Assembly: GCA_964502635.1 (NCBI GenBank)
Contig: CAZCXI010000087.1
Coordinates: 1 to 11,854, forward strand
Origin: C00003060 sp964502635
GTDB lineage: Bacteria > Desulfobacterota > Desulfobacteria > Desulfobacterales > C00003060
DNA: 11,854 nt
Direction of reading: 5' to 3'
Positions 1 to 5,844 of this stretch are shown here, in pieces (positions within the stretch are counted from its first letter, which is position 1; every line of letters starts with the position of its first letter). The notes below the pieces were generated by a model. It was not told the origin of the DNA. It did no database searches and saw nothing but the letters and a program-made list of their open reading frames with translations. The translations under genes and the position numbers were made by a program.

Positions 1-84
1 GATTACGTTTCCAAGCCGATTGAGCCCAAAAAACTTCTTGAGGTCATCAAGACATTCTTGCTCGAGGTGAGACGAAACGCCTGA
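1..84 (+). CDS. Response regulator receiver domain, C-terminal end (partial)
   Basis: The window opens inside a gene. Frame 1 reads 27 codons to a TGA at 82-84. The visible residues begin DYVSKPIEPKKLLEVIKTFL, which is the usual end of a CheY-like receiver domain: the Lys-Pro pair of beta-5 (here residues 5-6) followed by the alpha-5 helix. In this family the lysine contacts the phosphoryl group on the phospho-accepting aspartate. Only a short tail (LEVRRNA) follows the helix, so the receiver domain is the last domain, either of a stand-alone regulator or of a hybrid kinase. What lies upstream cannot be seen. I am confident of the domain but not of the overall protein type. Confidence 0.8.
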   Translation, partial: DYVSKPIEPKKLLEVIKTFLLEVRRNA

Positions 85-87
85 TGA

Positions 88-189
88 CAGGAGGTGGGAC
101 ATTCACCTGAAGCCTTGCCAGGAGGTGCATAGCCCACAGGGGCCACAAAGAATCTCTGACGCGTGGAAGCAATGAGCCATTCCGGCTTC
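88..189 (+). other. Candidate structured segment downstream of the response regulator
   Basis: Several complementary segments follow the stop codon of the response regulator. GTGGG (94-98) can pair with CCCAC (133-137). Nested inside, CACCT (104-108) can pair with AGGTG (123-127), and CCT (113-115) with AGG (120-122). Next, CCAC (143-146) can pair with GTGG (163-166), and GAAGC (166-170) with GCTTC (185-189). The sequence CAGGAGGTG also occurs twice, at 88-96 and 119-127. It does not match any riboswitch core I know, and no poly-T tract marks it as an intrinsic terminator. It could be a 3' structured end, an unrecognised RNA, or chance pairing. Pairings were found by eye, without energy calculation. 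Confidence 0.2.
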
Positions 190-198
190 AAGATATTG

Positions 199-214
199 TG
201 GCATGCTTTCTGCT
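199..214 (+). promoter_or_regulatory. Candidate sigma-54 (-24/-12) promoter
   Basis: TGGCATG, four bases, then CTGCT resembles the sigma-54 consensus TGGCACG-N4-TTGCW. The invariant GG (200-201) and GC (212-213) are separated by exactly 10 bases, as required. Initiation would be near base 225, giving a leader of about 95 bases before the small gene at 321. The leader contains a G-rich stretch with G-runs at 226-228, 239-242, 246-248 and 250-253. Mismatches are T for C in the -24 box and C for T in the -12 box. The match was found by eye and no activator site was identified. Confidence 0.4.
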
Positions 215-320
215 ACAAACCAGTTGGGATAAGAAAGAGGGGTGCGGGTGGGGACCCCGCCTTGAGCGAAGTCTGTTTCCTGTTTGCTAATGCACCGTTC
301 AACTCAGGAGGGCCGGCTAT

Positions 321-623
321 ATGAAGATACATTTCAAATTTGGGGAATCGAATCCGGAAGAGACGCGCTTTGCGGTTATTGTCAACGGAACGGGTCGTGG
401 GGAGGTGTGTATGACTACGGAGGAGGCGGTCCGGTTCCAGGAAATCGTGAAGCTGGGATGCTCCGAGACCCATGACGTGTTTGAATCCTCGGGGGATCTT
501 TATGTCCCGGAAAACTGGGTCCTCTGGCATAAGAGAAGCGGCGCGGAGAGAAGGAAGCGCACAGAACGAAGAAAAGGTCAGGACAGGAGAAGCGGAAACG
601 ACCGACGAAATCCAAACACCTGA
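321..623 (+). CDS. Unknown 100-aa protein with C-terminal (E/D)RR hexapeptide repeats
   Basis: I do not recognise a family for this gene. ATG 321 is supported by a strong Shine-Dalgarno sequence, AGGAGGG at 306-312, eight bases upstream. Residues 1-70 look like a small folded domain: alternating hydrophobic positions near the N-terminus (MKIHFKF, RFAVIVNG), then a probable helix (TTEEAVRFQEIVKLG) and a strand-like end (DLYVPENWVLWH). Residues 76-99 are four six-residue units: ERRKRT, ERRKGQ, DRRSGN, DRRNPN. There is no signal peptide or membrane segment, so it is probably cytoplasmic. Related basic RR-rich stretches occur in some deltaproteobacterial signalling proteins (recalled, not checked), so a role in signalling or nucleic-acid/nucleotide binding is only a guess. 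It converges on the yhaM-like gene, whose stop codon lies 33 bases away. The candidate sigma-54 promoter at 199-214 would drive it. Confidence 0.75.
   Translation: MKIHFKFGESNPEETRFAVIVNGTGRGEVCMTTEEAVRFQEIVKLGCSETHDVFESSGDLYVPENWVLWHKRSGAERRKRTERRKGQDRRSGNDRRNPNT
546..617 (+). repeat. Tandem 18-bp coding repeat, (E/D)RR hexapeptides x4
   Basis: Four in-frame 18-bp units encode ERRKRT, ERRKGQ, DRRSGN and DRRNPN. Position 1 is always acidic and positions 2-3 are always Arg-Arg. The DNA units are diverged (ERR is read as gagagaagg or gaacgaaga, DRR as gacaggaga or gaccgacga). The repeat is therefore conserved at protein level rather than being a fresh nucleotide duplication. Confidence 0.75.
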
Positions 624-656
624 CAACACCCCGCACGTCATTATTTCGACAAACGC

Positions 657-1661
657 TTAGAGCTTGCGGCCCTCCTTCGCCTCTGAACGATGACCCTCCA
701 CAGTACTTGAGTTGTCTGCCTTTCCCTTGAAAAAGAAACGCTCCAAAACCCTGTGGTAGGATGTCCATGGGGCATCCGGGTCCTCGGCCTCGATGAACGT
801 TCGGACAGCCGTGACCTTGGCGTCCAGTTCGTCCAGGTAGTTTAAGATGATGGCTTCAAGGGTCTTGGGTGGCTCAGGCGATCCAAAATCACGCAGGCCG
901 TGGTGGCTCACAATCAGGTGCTTCAAGACAAGGGCCAGTTCGTCCGGGAAGTCATGGAGTGTTGCAATCTTCTTTTCGAGCATCTCCACACCAATGACAA
1001 TATGATTCAGTAGCCGGCCTGCGTCCGAGTAGTCGATGTGAGTCTCATAAGAAAACTCGTGGACCTTGCCGATGTCATGCAGGATGCCCCCTGTCAGGAG
1101 TAAATCCGTGTCAATGCCCTTGTAATGAGTCGAGATGGCCTGGATGAGCCGAACGATAGAAAGGGTATGTTCCAACAAGCCGCCGAGATAGGCATGATGC
1201 ATCTTTTTGGCGGCAGGGGCCATCTTAAAGAGATCCACAAAGGCCGGGTCTTCAAAGAAGGCGGCAAGAAGTCTCGACAGATGTTCGTTTTGCACGGCTT
1301 GGCTAATCTGGATGAGGCGATCGAGCATTTGATCCACATCGCGTTCCGTGGCTGGAAGAAAATCCCTGGCATCGACCTGATCCGGATCAGCGGGTTCAAG
1401 ATGTCTGACAACGAGCTGTAGCGTGCCCTTGTACTCGGTCACTTTTCCTTTTACTCTCACATAATCTCCGGCAGCAAAAGTCTTGCTGATGGCCTGAACA
1501 TGCTCCCACACGACCGCCTTCATATCACCAGTGCGGTCCACGAGGCTCAGGGTGAGATAAGGGGCACCATCTTTCTTATGAGCCAGCTGCTTGCCGCGAG
1601 CAACAAAGATGTCATCCACGGACTCCCCGGCCTTAAGCATCTCCACAAAGGTCTTTTTCAC
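657..1661 (-). CDS. YhaM-family 3'-5' exoribonuclease (OB-fold + HD domain)
   Basis: The 334-aa product matches the two-domain layout of YhaM/CBF1, metal-dependent 3'-5' exonucleases that degrade RNA and single-stranded DNA in the cytoplasm (B. subtilis YhaM is a little shorter). Residues about 13-90 form the OB-fold nucleic-acid-binding domain, with YLTLSLVDRTGDMKAVVW typical of its beta-strands. Residues about 155-285 form the HD phosphohydrolase domain, with LLEHTLSIV (H165), the HDIGK motif (H195, D196), H220, SHHG (H253, H254) and the late aspartates in LDELDAK. All expected metal ligands appear present. The start is GTG (complement of 1659-1661), chosen because AAGGAG (complement of 1669-1674) sits just upstream. 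The nearby ATG at 1664-1666 runs into a stop after two codons. It lies downstream of surE on the same strand, with a large hairpin repeat between them. The last 20 residues are polar and probably disordered. Confidence 0.88.
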   Translation of the reverse strand: MKKTFVEMLKAGESVDDIFVARGKQLAHKKDGAPYLTLSLVDRTGDMKAVVWEHVQAISKTFAAGDYVRVKGKVTEYKGTLQLVVRHLEPADPDQVDARDFLPATERDVDQMLDRLIQISQAVQNEHLSRLLAAFFEDPAFVDLFKMAPAAKKMHHAYLGGLLEHTLSIVRLIQAISTHYKGIDTDLLLTGGILHDIGKVHEFSYETHIDYSDAGRLLNHIVIGVEMLEKKIATLHDFPDELALVLKHLIVSHHGLRDFGSPEPPKTLEAIILNYLDELDAKVTAVRTFIEAEDPDAPWTSYHRVLERFFFKGKADNSSTVEGHRSEAKEGRKL

Positions 1662-1679
1662 CGCATTTCTCCTTCAAGC

Positions 1680-1738
1680 ATAGGGGTCAGGTCTCAACAT
1701 TCAACATTGTCTGTTGAATGTTGAGACCTGACCCCTAT
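1680..1738. repeat. Perfect 27-bp inverted repeat, REP/MITE-like hairpin
   Basis: The left arm (1680-1706, beginning ATAGGGGTCAGGTCTC) and right arm (1712-1738) are perfect reverse complements across 27 bp, separated by the 5-base loop TTGTC. The right arm carries the surE stop codon (complement of 1735-1737), and the left arm ends 18 bases before the yhaM-like start. The GGGGTCAGG-type tip resembles dispersed palindromic repeats associated with IS200-like/REP-associated Y1 transposases. That comparison is from memory, and no transposase is encoded here. No target duplication was evident. In transcripts it would fold into a very stable hairpin, which could block 3' exonucleases or attenuate read-through from surE into yhaM. 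There is no poly-T run after it on the minus strand, so it is not a classical intrinsic terminator. Confidence 0.85.
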
Positions 1739-2493
1739 ATCAGCTTGATATGCCAGTCCTTAAGGTGCTCCATGGCTTGGTAGTCGGTCATGTCGCATTG
1801 GACGGGTGTGACAGAGATATAGTTTTGACAAAGGGCTGCCCCGTCCGTATCGGGCTCCTGGTCGAAGGCCTGTGTTTCGACCCCCTGCCAGTAATAGGCC
1901 TGATTTCTTGGGTCCATTCTCTTGTGAAAGGCCTCCTTGAGAGGGGATATGCCTTGCCTCGTGACGCGAACCCCTGCAATCTCTTCTGGAGCGCAGGCCG
2001 GGATATTGACGTTGAGGAAGGTGCCCGAGGGCAGTCCTTTTTCCATAACCTGGGTGATCAAGATGGCAACAAAGTACGCGGCCATGCCGTATTCCTGATC
2101 AGGTGACAGGTCTTGTGAAACGGCAACCGCCGGGATGCCCATGAGGGCCGCCTCCTTGGCTGCTGACACCGTGCCGGAATAGTTGAGGTTGATTCCCACA
2201 TTCGGCCCTGGGTTGATTCCTGAAATGACCACGTCGGGTCGACGATCCAGGATCTCAAGAATGGCGAGCTTGACACAGTCGGCAGGGGTGCCGCTGACCG
2301 CATAGCCCCAGCCGCCGTTTGTCTCGACCTTGTTGGCCCTTAGAGGATGGACCAACGTGATGCTGTGAGCAATGGCGCTTCGTTCCTTATCCGGAGCCAC
2401 GACGGACACCCTGTGTTGGCGTGACAGAACCCTCTCCATGGTCCACAGGCCCTTGGCATGGATCCCATCATCGTTGGTCAGGAGGATGTGCAT
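1735..2493 (-). CDS. surE: 5'/3'-nucleotidase SurE
   Basis: SurE is a cytoplasmic, divalent-metal-dependent phosphatase acting on nucleoside monophosphates, and in E. coli also on short polyphosphate. The 252-aa product starts MHILLTNDDG, the family signature with the metal-binding Asp pair (D8, D9). It also has VVAPDKERSA (S39), GTPADCVKLA and SGINPGPNVG (N94, N98), followed by NYSGTVSAAKEA. The length agrees with E. coli SurE (253 aa). ATG 2493 places the signature at the extreme N-terminus as in other members. An in-frame TTG at 2535 would add 14 residues (including PDPDKPEIR) that the family lacks. The C-terminus (YISVTPVQCDMTDYQ... to WHIKLI) aligns to the normal end. The UAG stop and the last base of the final Ile codon lie inside the inverted repeat at 1680-1738, so the repeat has replaced the original end of the gene with little loss. 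The gene is divergent from hemW. Confidence 0.95.
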   Translation of the reverse strand: MHILLTNDDGIHAKGLWTMERVLSRQHRVSVVAPDKERSAIAHSITLVHPLRANKVETNGGWGYAVSGTPADCVKLAILEILDRRPDVVISGINPGPNVGINLNYSGTVSAAKEAALMGIPAVAVSQDLSPDQEYGMAAYFVAILITQVMEKGLPSGTFLNVNIPACAPEEIAGVRVTRQGISPLKEAFHKRMDPRNQAYYWQGVETQAFDQEPDTDGAALCQNYISVTPVQCDMTDYQAMEHLKDWHIKLI

Positions 2494-2529
2494 ACGTATT
2501 TCCGGTTTATCCGGGTCAGGTGCAAGAAT

Positions 2530-2556
2530 TTGCAAGGGAACAGACCGTATGATAAT
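2530..2556 (+). promoter_or_regulatory. Possible sigma-70 promoter for hemW
   Basis: TTGCAA (2530-2535) and GATAAT (2551-2556) are spaced by 15 bases in the AT-rich stretch between divergent surE and hemW. Initiation would fall near 2563. That would leave the upstream TTG start candidate of hemW (2567) practically leaderless and so favours ATG 2600. The spacer is shorter than the preferred 17, so this is tentative. The 10-bp palindrome AAAAATTTTT (2559-2568) follows directly. Confidence 0.3.
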
Positions 2557-2599
2557 CTAAAAATTTTTGGTACCTCAACGCCAATTTAATGGATATCCC

Positions 2600-3772
2600 A
2601 TGGGATTGCAACTCGAAAACAGAGATGAAAGGGCCCCTGCCGGCCTTTACATCCACGTCCCTTTTTGTAGGCGCAAGTGCCCGTATTGTGCCTTCTATTC
2701 CGTGACGGACCTTCACAGAGTGGAGGCCTTTGTGGAGGGCCTGATACAAGAGATGGATCTGGTCACACGACCCGGGGCCGCCTTTGACACCATTTATATC
2801 GGTGGCGGCACGCCCTCCCTTTTGAAACGCTGCCAAGTCCTGGACATTCTGGAAGGCGCTCATAGACGATTCGATTTCATCCAGGATCTGGAAGTCACCG
2901 TTGAAGTCAATCCTGACACATTATCACTGGATGCCTTGAGGGCTTTCCTGGGCCATGGCGTCAATCGTGTCAACATGGGTGTGCAGTCCTTTGACGATCA
3001 GCGTCTACGGTTCCTGGGGAGGGTCCATTCAGCACGGAAAGGTCACCAGGCGATTCGCCTGGTGCGAAAGGCCGGGGTTGAAAACTTGGGACTTGACCTC
3101 ATGTACGGCCTTCCGAACCAGTCTCGGAAGGAGTGGCTTTTGGATCTGAGAGATGCGACTAACTATGAACCCGAGCACCTGTCCTGTTACATGCTGACCT
3201 ATGAGGGGGGGACCCCGTTGGATGGGTGGCGCAAAGCCGGCAGGTTCCGCCCCTTGAATGAAGACGCGGTGAGGGATCTTTTTGAAGTTACGGTCGATTT
3301 CTTGGGCGAGAGGGGCTATGAGCAATACGAGATATCTAATTTCGCGCGAGGAAGGGCCTTCCGCGCCAGGCACAATCAAAAATACTGGTCCCACGGCCCT
3401 TATGTGGGGCTGGGTCCCTCGGCCCATTCCTTCCTTGCGCCCATGCGCTGGTGGAATCAGCGCAGCCTGGGCAAGTACCTCCAGGCCCTGGGGCGAGGGG
3501 TGCTTCCTGTGGAGGGCCGTGAGCAGTTGAATCGGGGCCAGTTGATGCTGGAATCGGTTTTCCTGGAGCTCAGGACTGCTGATGGTATAGACATGTTGGG
3601 ATTCAAAAAACGATACGATGTGGATTTCCTGGATCGGTTCGGCGCGGTGCTTGAACGACTTGAGGCACAGGACCTGCTTTCCGTCTTGGCTGACCGGTGC
3701 ACATTGACCATGGAGGGGATGATGGTTGCTGATACCATTTCCGGCATGTTGGCGGAATATATAAGGACATGA
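2600..3772 (+). CDS. hemW: HemW-like radical SAM heme chaperone
   Basis: The protein belongs to the HemN/HemW radical SAM family. HemW binds heme and delivers it to target proteins, and it is often annotated as oxygen-independent coproporphyrinogen III oxidase. In the 390-aa product, IHVPFC precedes the 4Fe-4S CRRKCPYC motif (C23, C27, C30). GGGTPS lies at 68-73, VNMGVQSF at 124-131, the HemW heme-binding HNxxYW motif (HNQKYW) at 258-263, and GLGPSAHSF at 270-278. The C-terminal winged-helix-like domain (LELRTADGID onward) is complete. HNxxYW and the overall length favour HemW over true HemN (about 450 aa). Start ATG 2600 was preferred. An in-frame TTG at 2567 would add 11 residues, and neither has a clear Shine-Dalgarno. 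The gene is divergent from surE, and a 59-base gap separates it from kdsD. Confidence 0.92.
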   Translation: MGLQLENRDERAPAGLYIHVPFCRRKCPYCAFYSVTDLHRVEAFVEGLIQEMDLVTRPGAAFDTIYIGGGTPSLLKRCQVLDILEGAHRRFDFIQDLEVTVEVNPDTLSLDALRAFLGHGVNRVNMGVQSFDDQRLRFLGRVHSARKGHQAIRLVRKAGVENLGLDLMYGLPNQSRKEWLLDLRDATNYEPEHLSCYMLTYEGGTPLDGWRKAGRFRPLNEDAVRDLFEVTVDFLGERGYEQYEISNFARGRAFRARHNQKYWSHGPYVGLGPSAHSFLAPMRWWNQRSLGKYLQALGRGVLPVEGREQLNRGQLMLESVFLELRTADGIDMLGFKKRYDVDFLDRFGAVLERLEAQDLLSVLADRCTLTMEGMMVADTISGMLAEYIRT

Positions 3773-3791
3773 GATGTGTTTCAAATAATTC

Positions 3792-3819
3792 TTGATCCAA
3801 ACAGGTTGCACCATATAGA
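3792..3819 (+). promoter_or_regulatory. Possible sigma-70 promoter upstream of kdsD
   Basis: TTGATC (3792-3797) and TATAGA (3814-3819) are spaced by 16 bases in the hemW-kdsD gap. Transcription would begin about 3826, only a few bases before ATG 3832. If the promoter is real, the downstream ATG at 3880 becomes the likelier start of kdsD. Found by eye, modest match. Confidence 0.27.
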
Positions 3820-3831
3820 ATCTGAAGCCCT

Positions 3832-4854
3832 ATGAAGCAAAGACGGATTTCAGACCAAGGCAAAGCAAAAGCGGGTTCGATGATATTGAGCCAGGCTAAA
3901 GAGGTCCTTCACATCGAGGCCGATGGGATCGCGGGTCTCATAGATCGTCTGGACGAGAATTTTGTCAAGATGGTCGATCTCATACTCGGCTCAAAAGGCC
4001 GCGTCATTATGACGGGCATTGGAAAGTCCGGGATCGTGGCCAGAAAGATCGTGGCAACGCTGAACAGCACCGGAACCCGCTCCCTGTTTCTGCACCCGGT
4101 GGAGGCGATGCACGGTGATCTGGGAATGGTCAGTTCGGATGATGTCATCATTGCCCTTTCGAACAGCGGAGAAACCGATGAGCTGAACATGCTGATCCCC
4201 AGCCTCAAAAGCATTGGGTGTTCCTTAATCGCCTTCACCGGGCACTTGGATTCCGCTCTGGGTAGGCAGAGCGATATTGTGATAGACGCAGGTGTTGATC
4301 GGGAAGCCTGCCCGCTGGGACTTGCCCCAACGGCAAGCACCACCGCCCTTTTGGCGGTGGGTGACGCATTGGCGGTCACGCTCATCCGGAAGAGAAACTT
4401 CAAAGCGAGCGACTTTAGACAATTCCACCCGGGCGGCAGCCTGGGCCAGCGCCTGTCGCTTAAGATTCGGGAGATCATGTTCACAGGCAAGAACATTCCG
4501 CGGGTTAACAAAGGGCAGACCATGCGCCACGCGATTCAGGAGATGAATCGCCTGCAACTGGGTGCCACACTCGTCGTGGAAAAGGGCGACCTCCTCGCGG
4601 GGATTATCACGGATGGGGACATTCGGCGGCACCTCTTGACACAGGAGAGCATCTACGAACGTCGTGTTGAAGATGTGATGACGAAGCGCCCCAAGACGCT
4701 GGGCCCTGATACCCTGGCCTCGCAGGCCTTGAGCCTCATGGAGAAGAATCAGATTACGGTCTTACCCATCGTTAATCCCATTCAAAAAGTGCGAGGGATA
4801 TTGCACCTTCACGACATCCTGGGAAAGGGTGCGTTCAAATTCAATGGTGGATGA
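3832..4854 (+). CDS. kdsD: Arabinose-5-phosphate isomerase, KdsD/KpsF family (SIS + 2 CBS)
   Basis: KdsD interconverts ribulose-5-phosphate and arabinose-5-phosphate, the first step towards Kdo and lipopolysaccharide. The 340-aa product has an N-terminal SIS isomerase domain: GIGKSG (62-67), HPVEAMHGDLGMV (88-100), ALSNSGETDE (108-117), EACPLGLAPTASTT (158-171) and FHPGGSLG (198-205). Two CBS domains follow, at about 214-270 (IMFTGKNIPRV, ITDGDIRR) and 282-335 (VMTKRPKTL, GILHLHDILG). This is the E. coli KdsD architecture (328 aa) and co-linear with it throughout. The start is uncertain: ATG 3832 has no good Shine-Dalgarno, and ATG 3880 (324 aa) begins MILSQAKEVLHIE, close to where family homology starts. 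The stop codon overlaps the beginning of the following DapA-like gene by 11 bases, implying translational coupling. With no capsule genes nearby, a housekeeping LPS role is the simplest reading. Confidence 0.93.
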   Translation: MKQRRISDQGKAKAGSMILSQAKEVLHIEADGIAGLIDRLDENFVKMVDLILGSKGRVIMTGIGKSGIVARKIVATLNSTGTRSLFLHPVEAMHGDLGMVSSDDVIIALSNSGETDELNMLIPSLKSIGCSLIAFTGHLDSALGRQSDIVIDAGVDREACPLGLAPTASTTALLAVGDALAVTLIRKRNFKASDFRQFHPGGSLGQRLSLKIREIMFTGKNIPRVNKGQTMRHAIQEMNRLQLGATLVVEKGDLLAGIITDGDIRRHLLTQESIYERRVEDVMTKRPKTLGPDTLASQALSLMEKNQITVLPIVNPIQKVRGILHLHDILGKGAFKFNGG

Positions 4855-5803
4855 CAGGAACCAACTGCCAAGGGGATTGATTTGTCCCTTGGTGACACCA
4901 ATGAAGACCGGAGACATGTTGGACGCGAGGGTCCTCGATCGGCTCATTGATCATGCGGGCGTGGGTGCGGACGGCTTACTCCTCGGTGACGTGATCTGGG
5001 GCGAGGGCCTTGTACTGAGCCCAGAGACGAGGGTGGAACTGGCATGCACCGCCCTGGAGATCATCCAGGGGAAATGGCCGGTCCTGATTACTATTACCTC
5101 CCAGGGCATGAAGGCAACGCGTGATCTGTTGGCCCACATAGAGGCCTTTGTTGATCGTTCAGGTTATCCGGGAAGGCTCTTTTGGGTAGATTATCCCGTC
5201 TATTACCACAGCAACCGGGGGTTGCCCCAGTGGTACGAATCCATGGCCCGCGATACGGGGATCGGATTTATATTGGCAAACCATGCTGGACTGGTCGAGC
5301 GGCGCAGGAGGCCCATTAAGCATAACAATATTCGCACCAGTGTCTTGAAAAGGGTCTCACAGATCGAGAAAGTTCGGGGTTTGATCTTCACGGGCCCGTT
5401 TAAACGCTCAATGAATTATCACAAGGCGGTCCGCCACCGTCGGGATTTCAGGTTTTATGATGGAGACGAGGTGGCATTCATGAGACAGCCCAGCTCTAAC
5501 GGTGTTGTGGCCGGCGGGGCCAATTTGCTGCCCCATGCCTGGCGTGAGGTGACATGGTCTTGCCTGAACCGATATGACGTACAGCAGCAGTACGCAAACC
5601 ATACAAGCCAGATGCTGGACACGGGTGTGATGCTGGAAGAATTCTATGAACTTTACTCACGCAGCCCTGCGGCTATCTTGAAACGCATGCTTCATGTGGC
5701 GGGGGTGCTGCCCAATGCCCATACCGCTTCAGCCACTCAGCCGTCGACGGCGAGTCAAAATCGCGCGGTGGAGGCCATTTGCCATAAGTATGATCTGGTA
5801 TAG
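4844..5803 (+). CDS. DapA/NAL-superfamily TIM-barrel protein lacking the Schiff-base lysine
   Basis: Co-linear blocks place this 319-aa protein in the dihydrodipicolinate synthase / N-acetylneuraminate lyase superfamily. They are GLICPLVTPM near the N-terminus, a GE-containing loop (GDVIWGEGLVLSPETRVEL), PVYYHSNRGLPQWYE in place of PYYN...GL, then DGDEVAFMRQ...NGVVAGGANLLP matching the late GDD...GVIS..AN block. Hallmark catalytic residues differ. The class I aldolase lysine of GIKEATG aligns with Ile181 (RGLIFTG), and the Tyr of LYNVPSRTG aligns with Ala145 (LANHAG). The GTTGE loop is altered. Standard Schiff-base chemistry is therefore unlikely, and its true role is unknown. A C-terminal helical extension (EEFYELYSRSPAAILKRMLHVAGVL) is as in the family, followed by a Ser/Thr/Ala-rich tail. 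ATG 4844 overlaps the kdsD end by 11 bases. GTG 4829, in frame, is an alternative start. It is probably co-expressed with kdsD and pfkA. Confidence 0.78.
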   Translation: MVDDRNQLPRGLICPLVTPMKTGDMLDARVLDRLIDHAGVGADGLLLGDVIWGEGLVLSPETRVELACTALEIIQGKWPVLITITSQGMKATRDLLAHIEAFVDRSGYPGRLFWVDYPVYYHSNRGLPQWYESMARDTGIGFILANHAGLVERRRRPIKHNNIRTSVLKRVSQIEKVRGLIFTGPFKRSMNYHKAVRHRRDFRFYDGDEVAFMRQPSSNGVVAGGANLLPHAWREVTWSCLNRYDVQQQYANHTSQMLDTGVMLEEFYELYSRSPAAILKRMLHVAGVLPNAHTASATQPSTASQNRAVEAICHKYDLV

Positions 5804-5844
5804 ACCGGCGAATTTCGGAAGTTGATATCGGAAGGTGTCATCCC

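Noticed and set aside
94..132. Short leader peptide of 12 codons starting GTG 94
   Set aside because: Its start overlaps the only possible ribosome site and the peptide has no attenuator-like codon run.
226..253. G-quadruplex in the leader of the small gene as a firm feature
   Set aside because: Four G-runs exist, but the first loop is about 10 bases long and competing C-runs (255-258) would favour an ordinary hairpin.
213..641. 142-codon minus-strand open frame opposite the small (E/D)RR gene
   Set aside because: The plus-strand frame has a strong Shine-Dalgarno at the right distance and a structured repeat. The minus-strand frame has neither.
1680..1738. CRISPR repeat or classical intrinsic terminator
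   Set aside because: There is one palindrome only, with no spaced copies, and no T-run follows the hairpin on the minus strand.
3029..3814. 261-codon open frame on the minus strand opposite hemW
   Set aside because: It lies entirely antisense to the conserved hemW frame, shows no recognisable motif and has no ribosome site. It is a shadow of the high-GC coding strand.
3909..4523. 204-codon minus-strand open frame opposite kdsD
   Set aside because: It covers the SIS domain of kdsD, whose plus-strand motifs are unambiguous. The antisense translation is Arg/Ser/Pro-rich and family-free.
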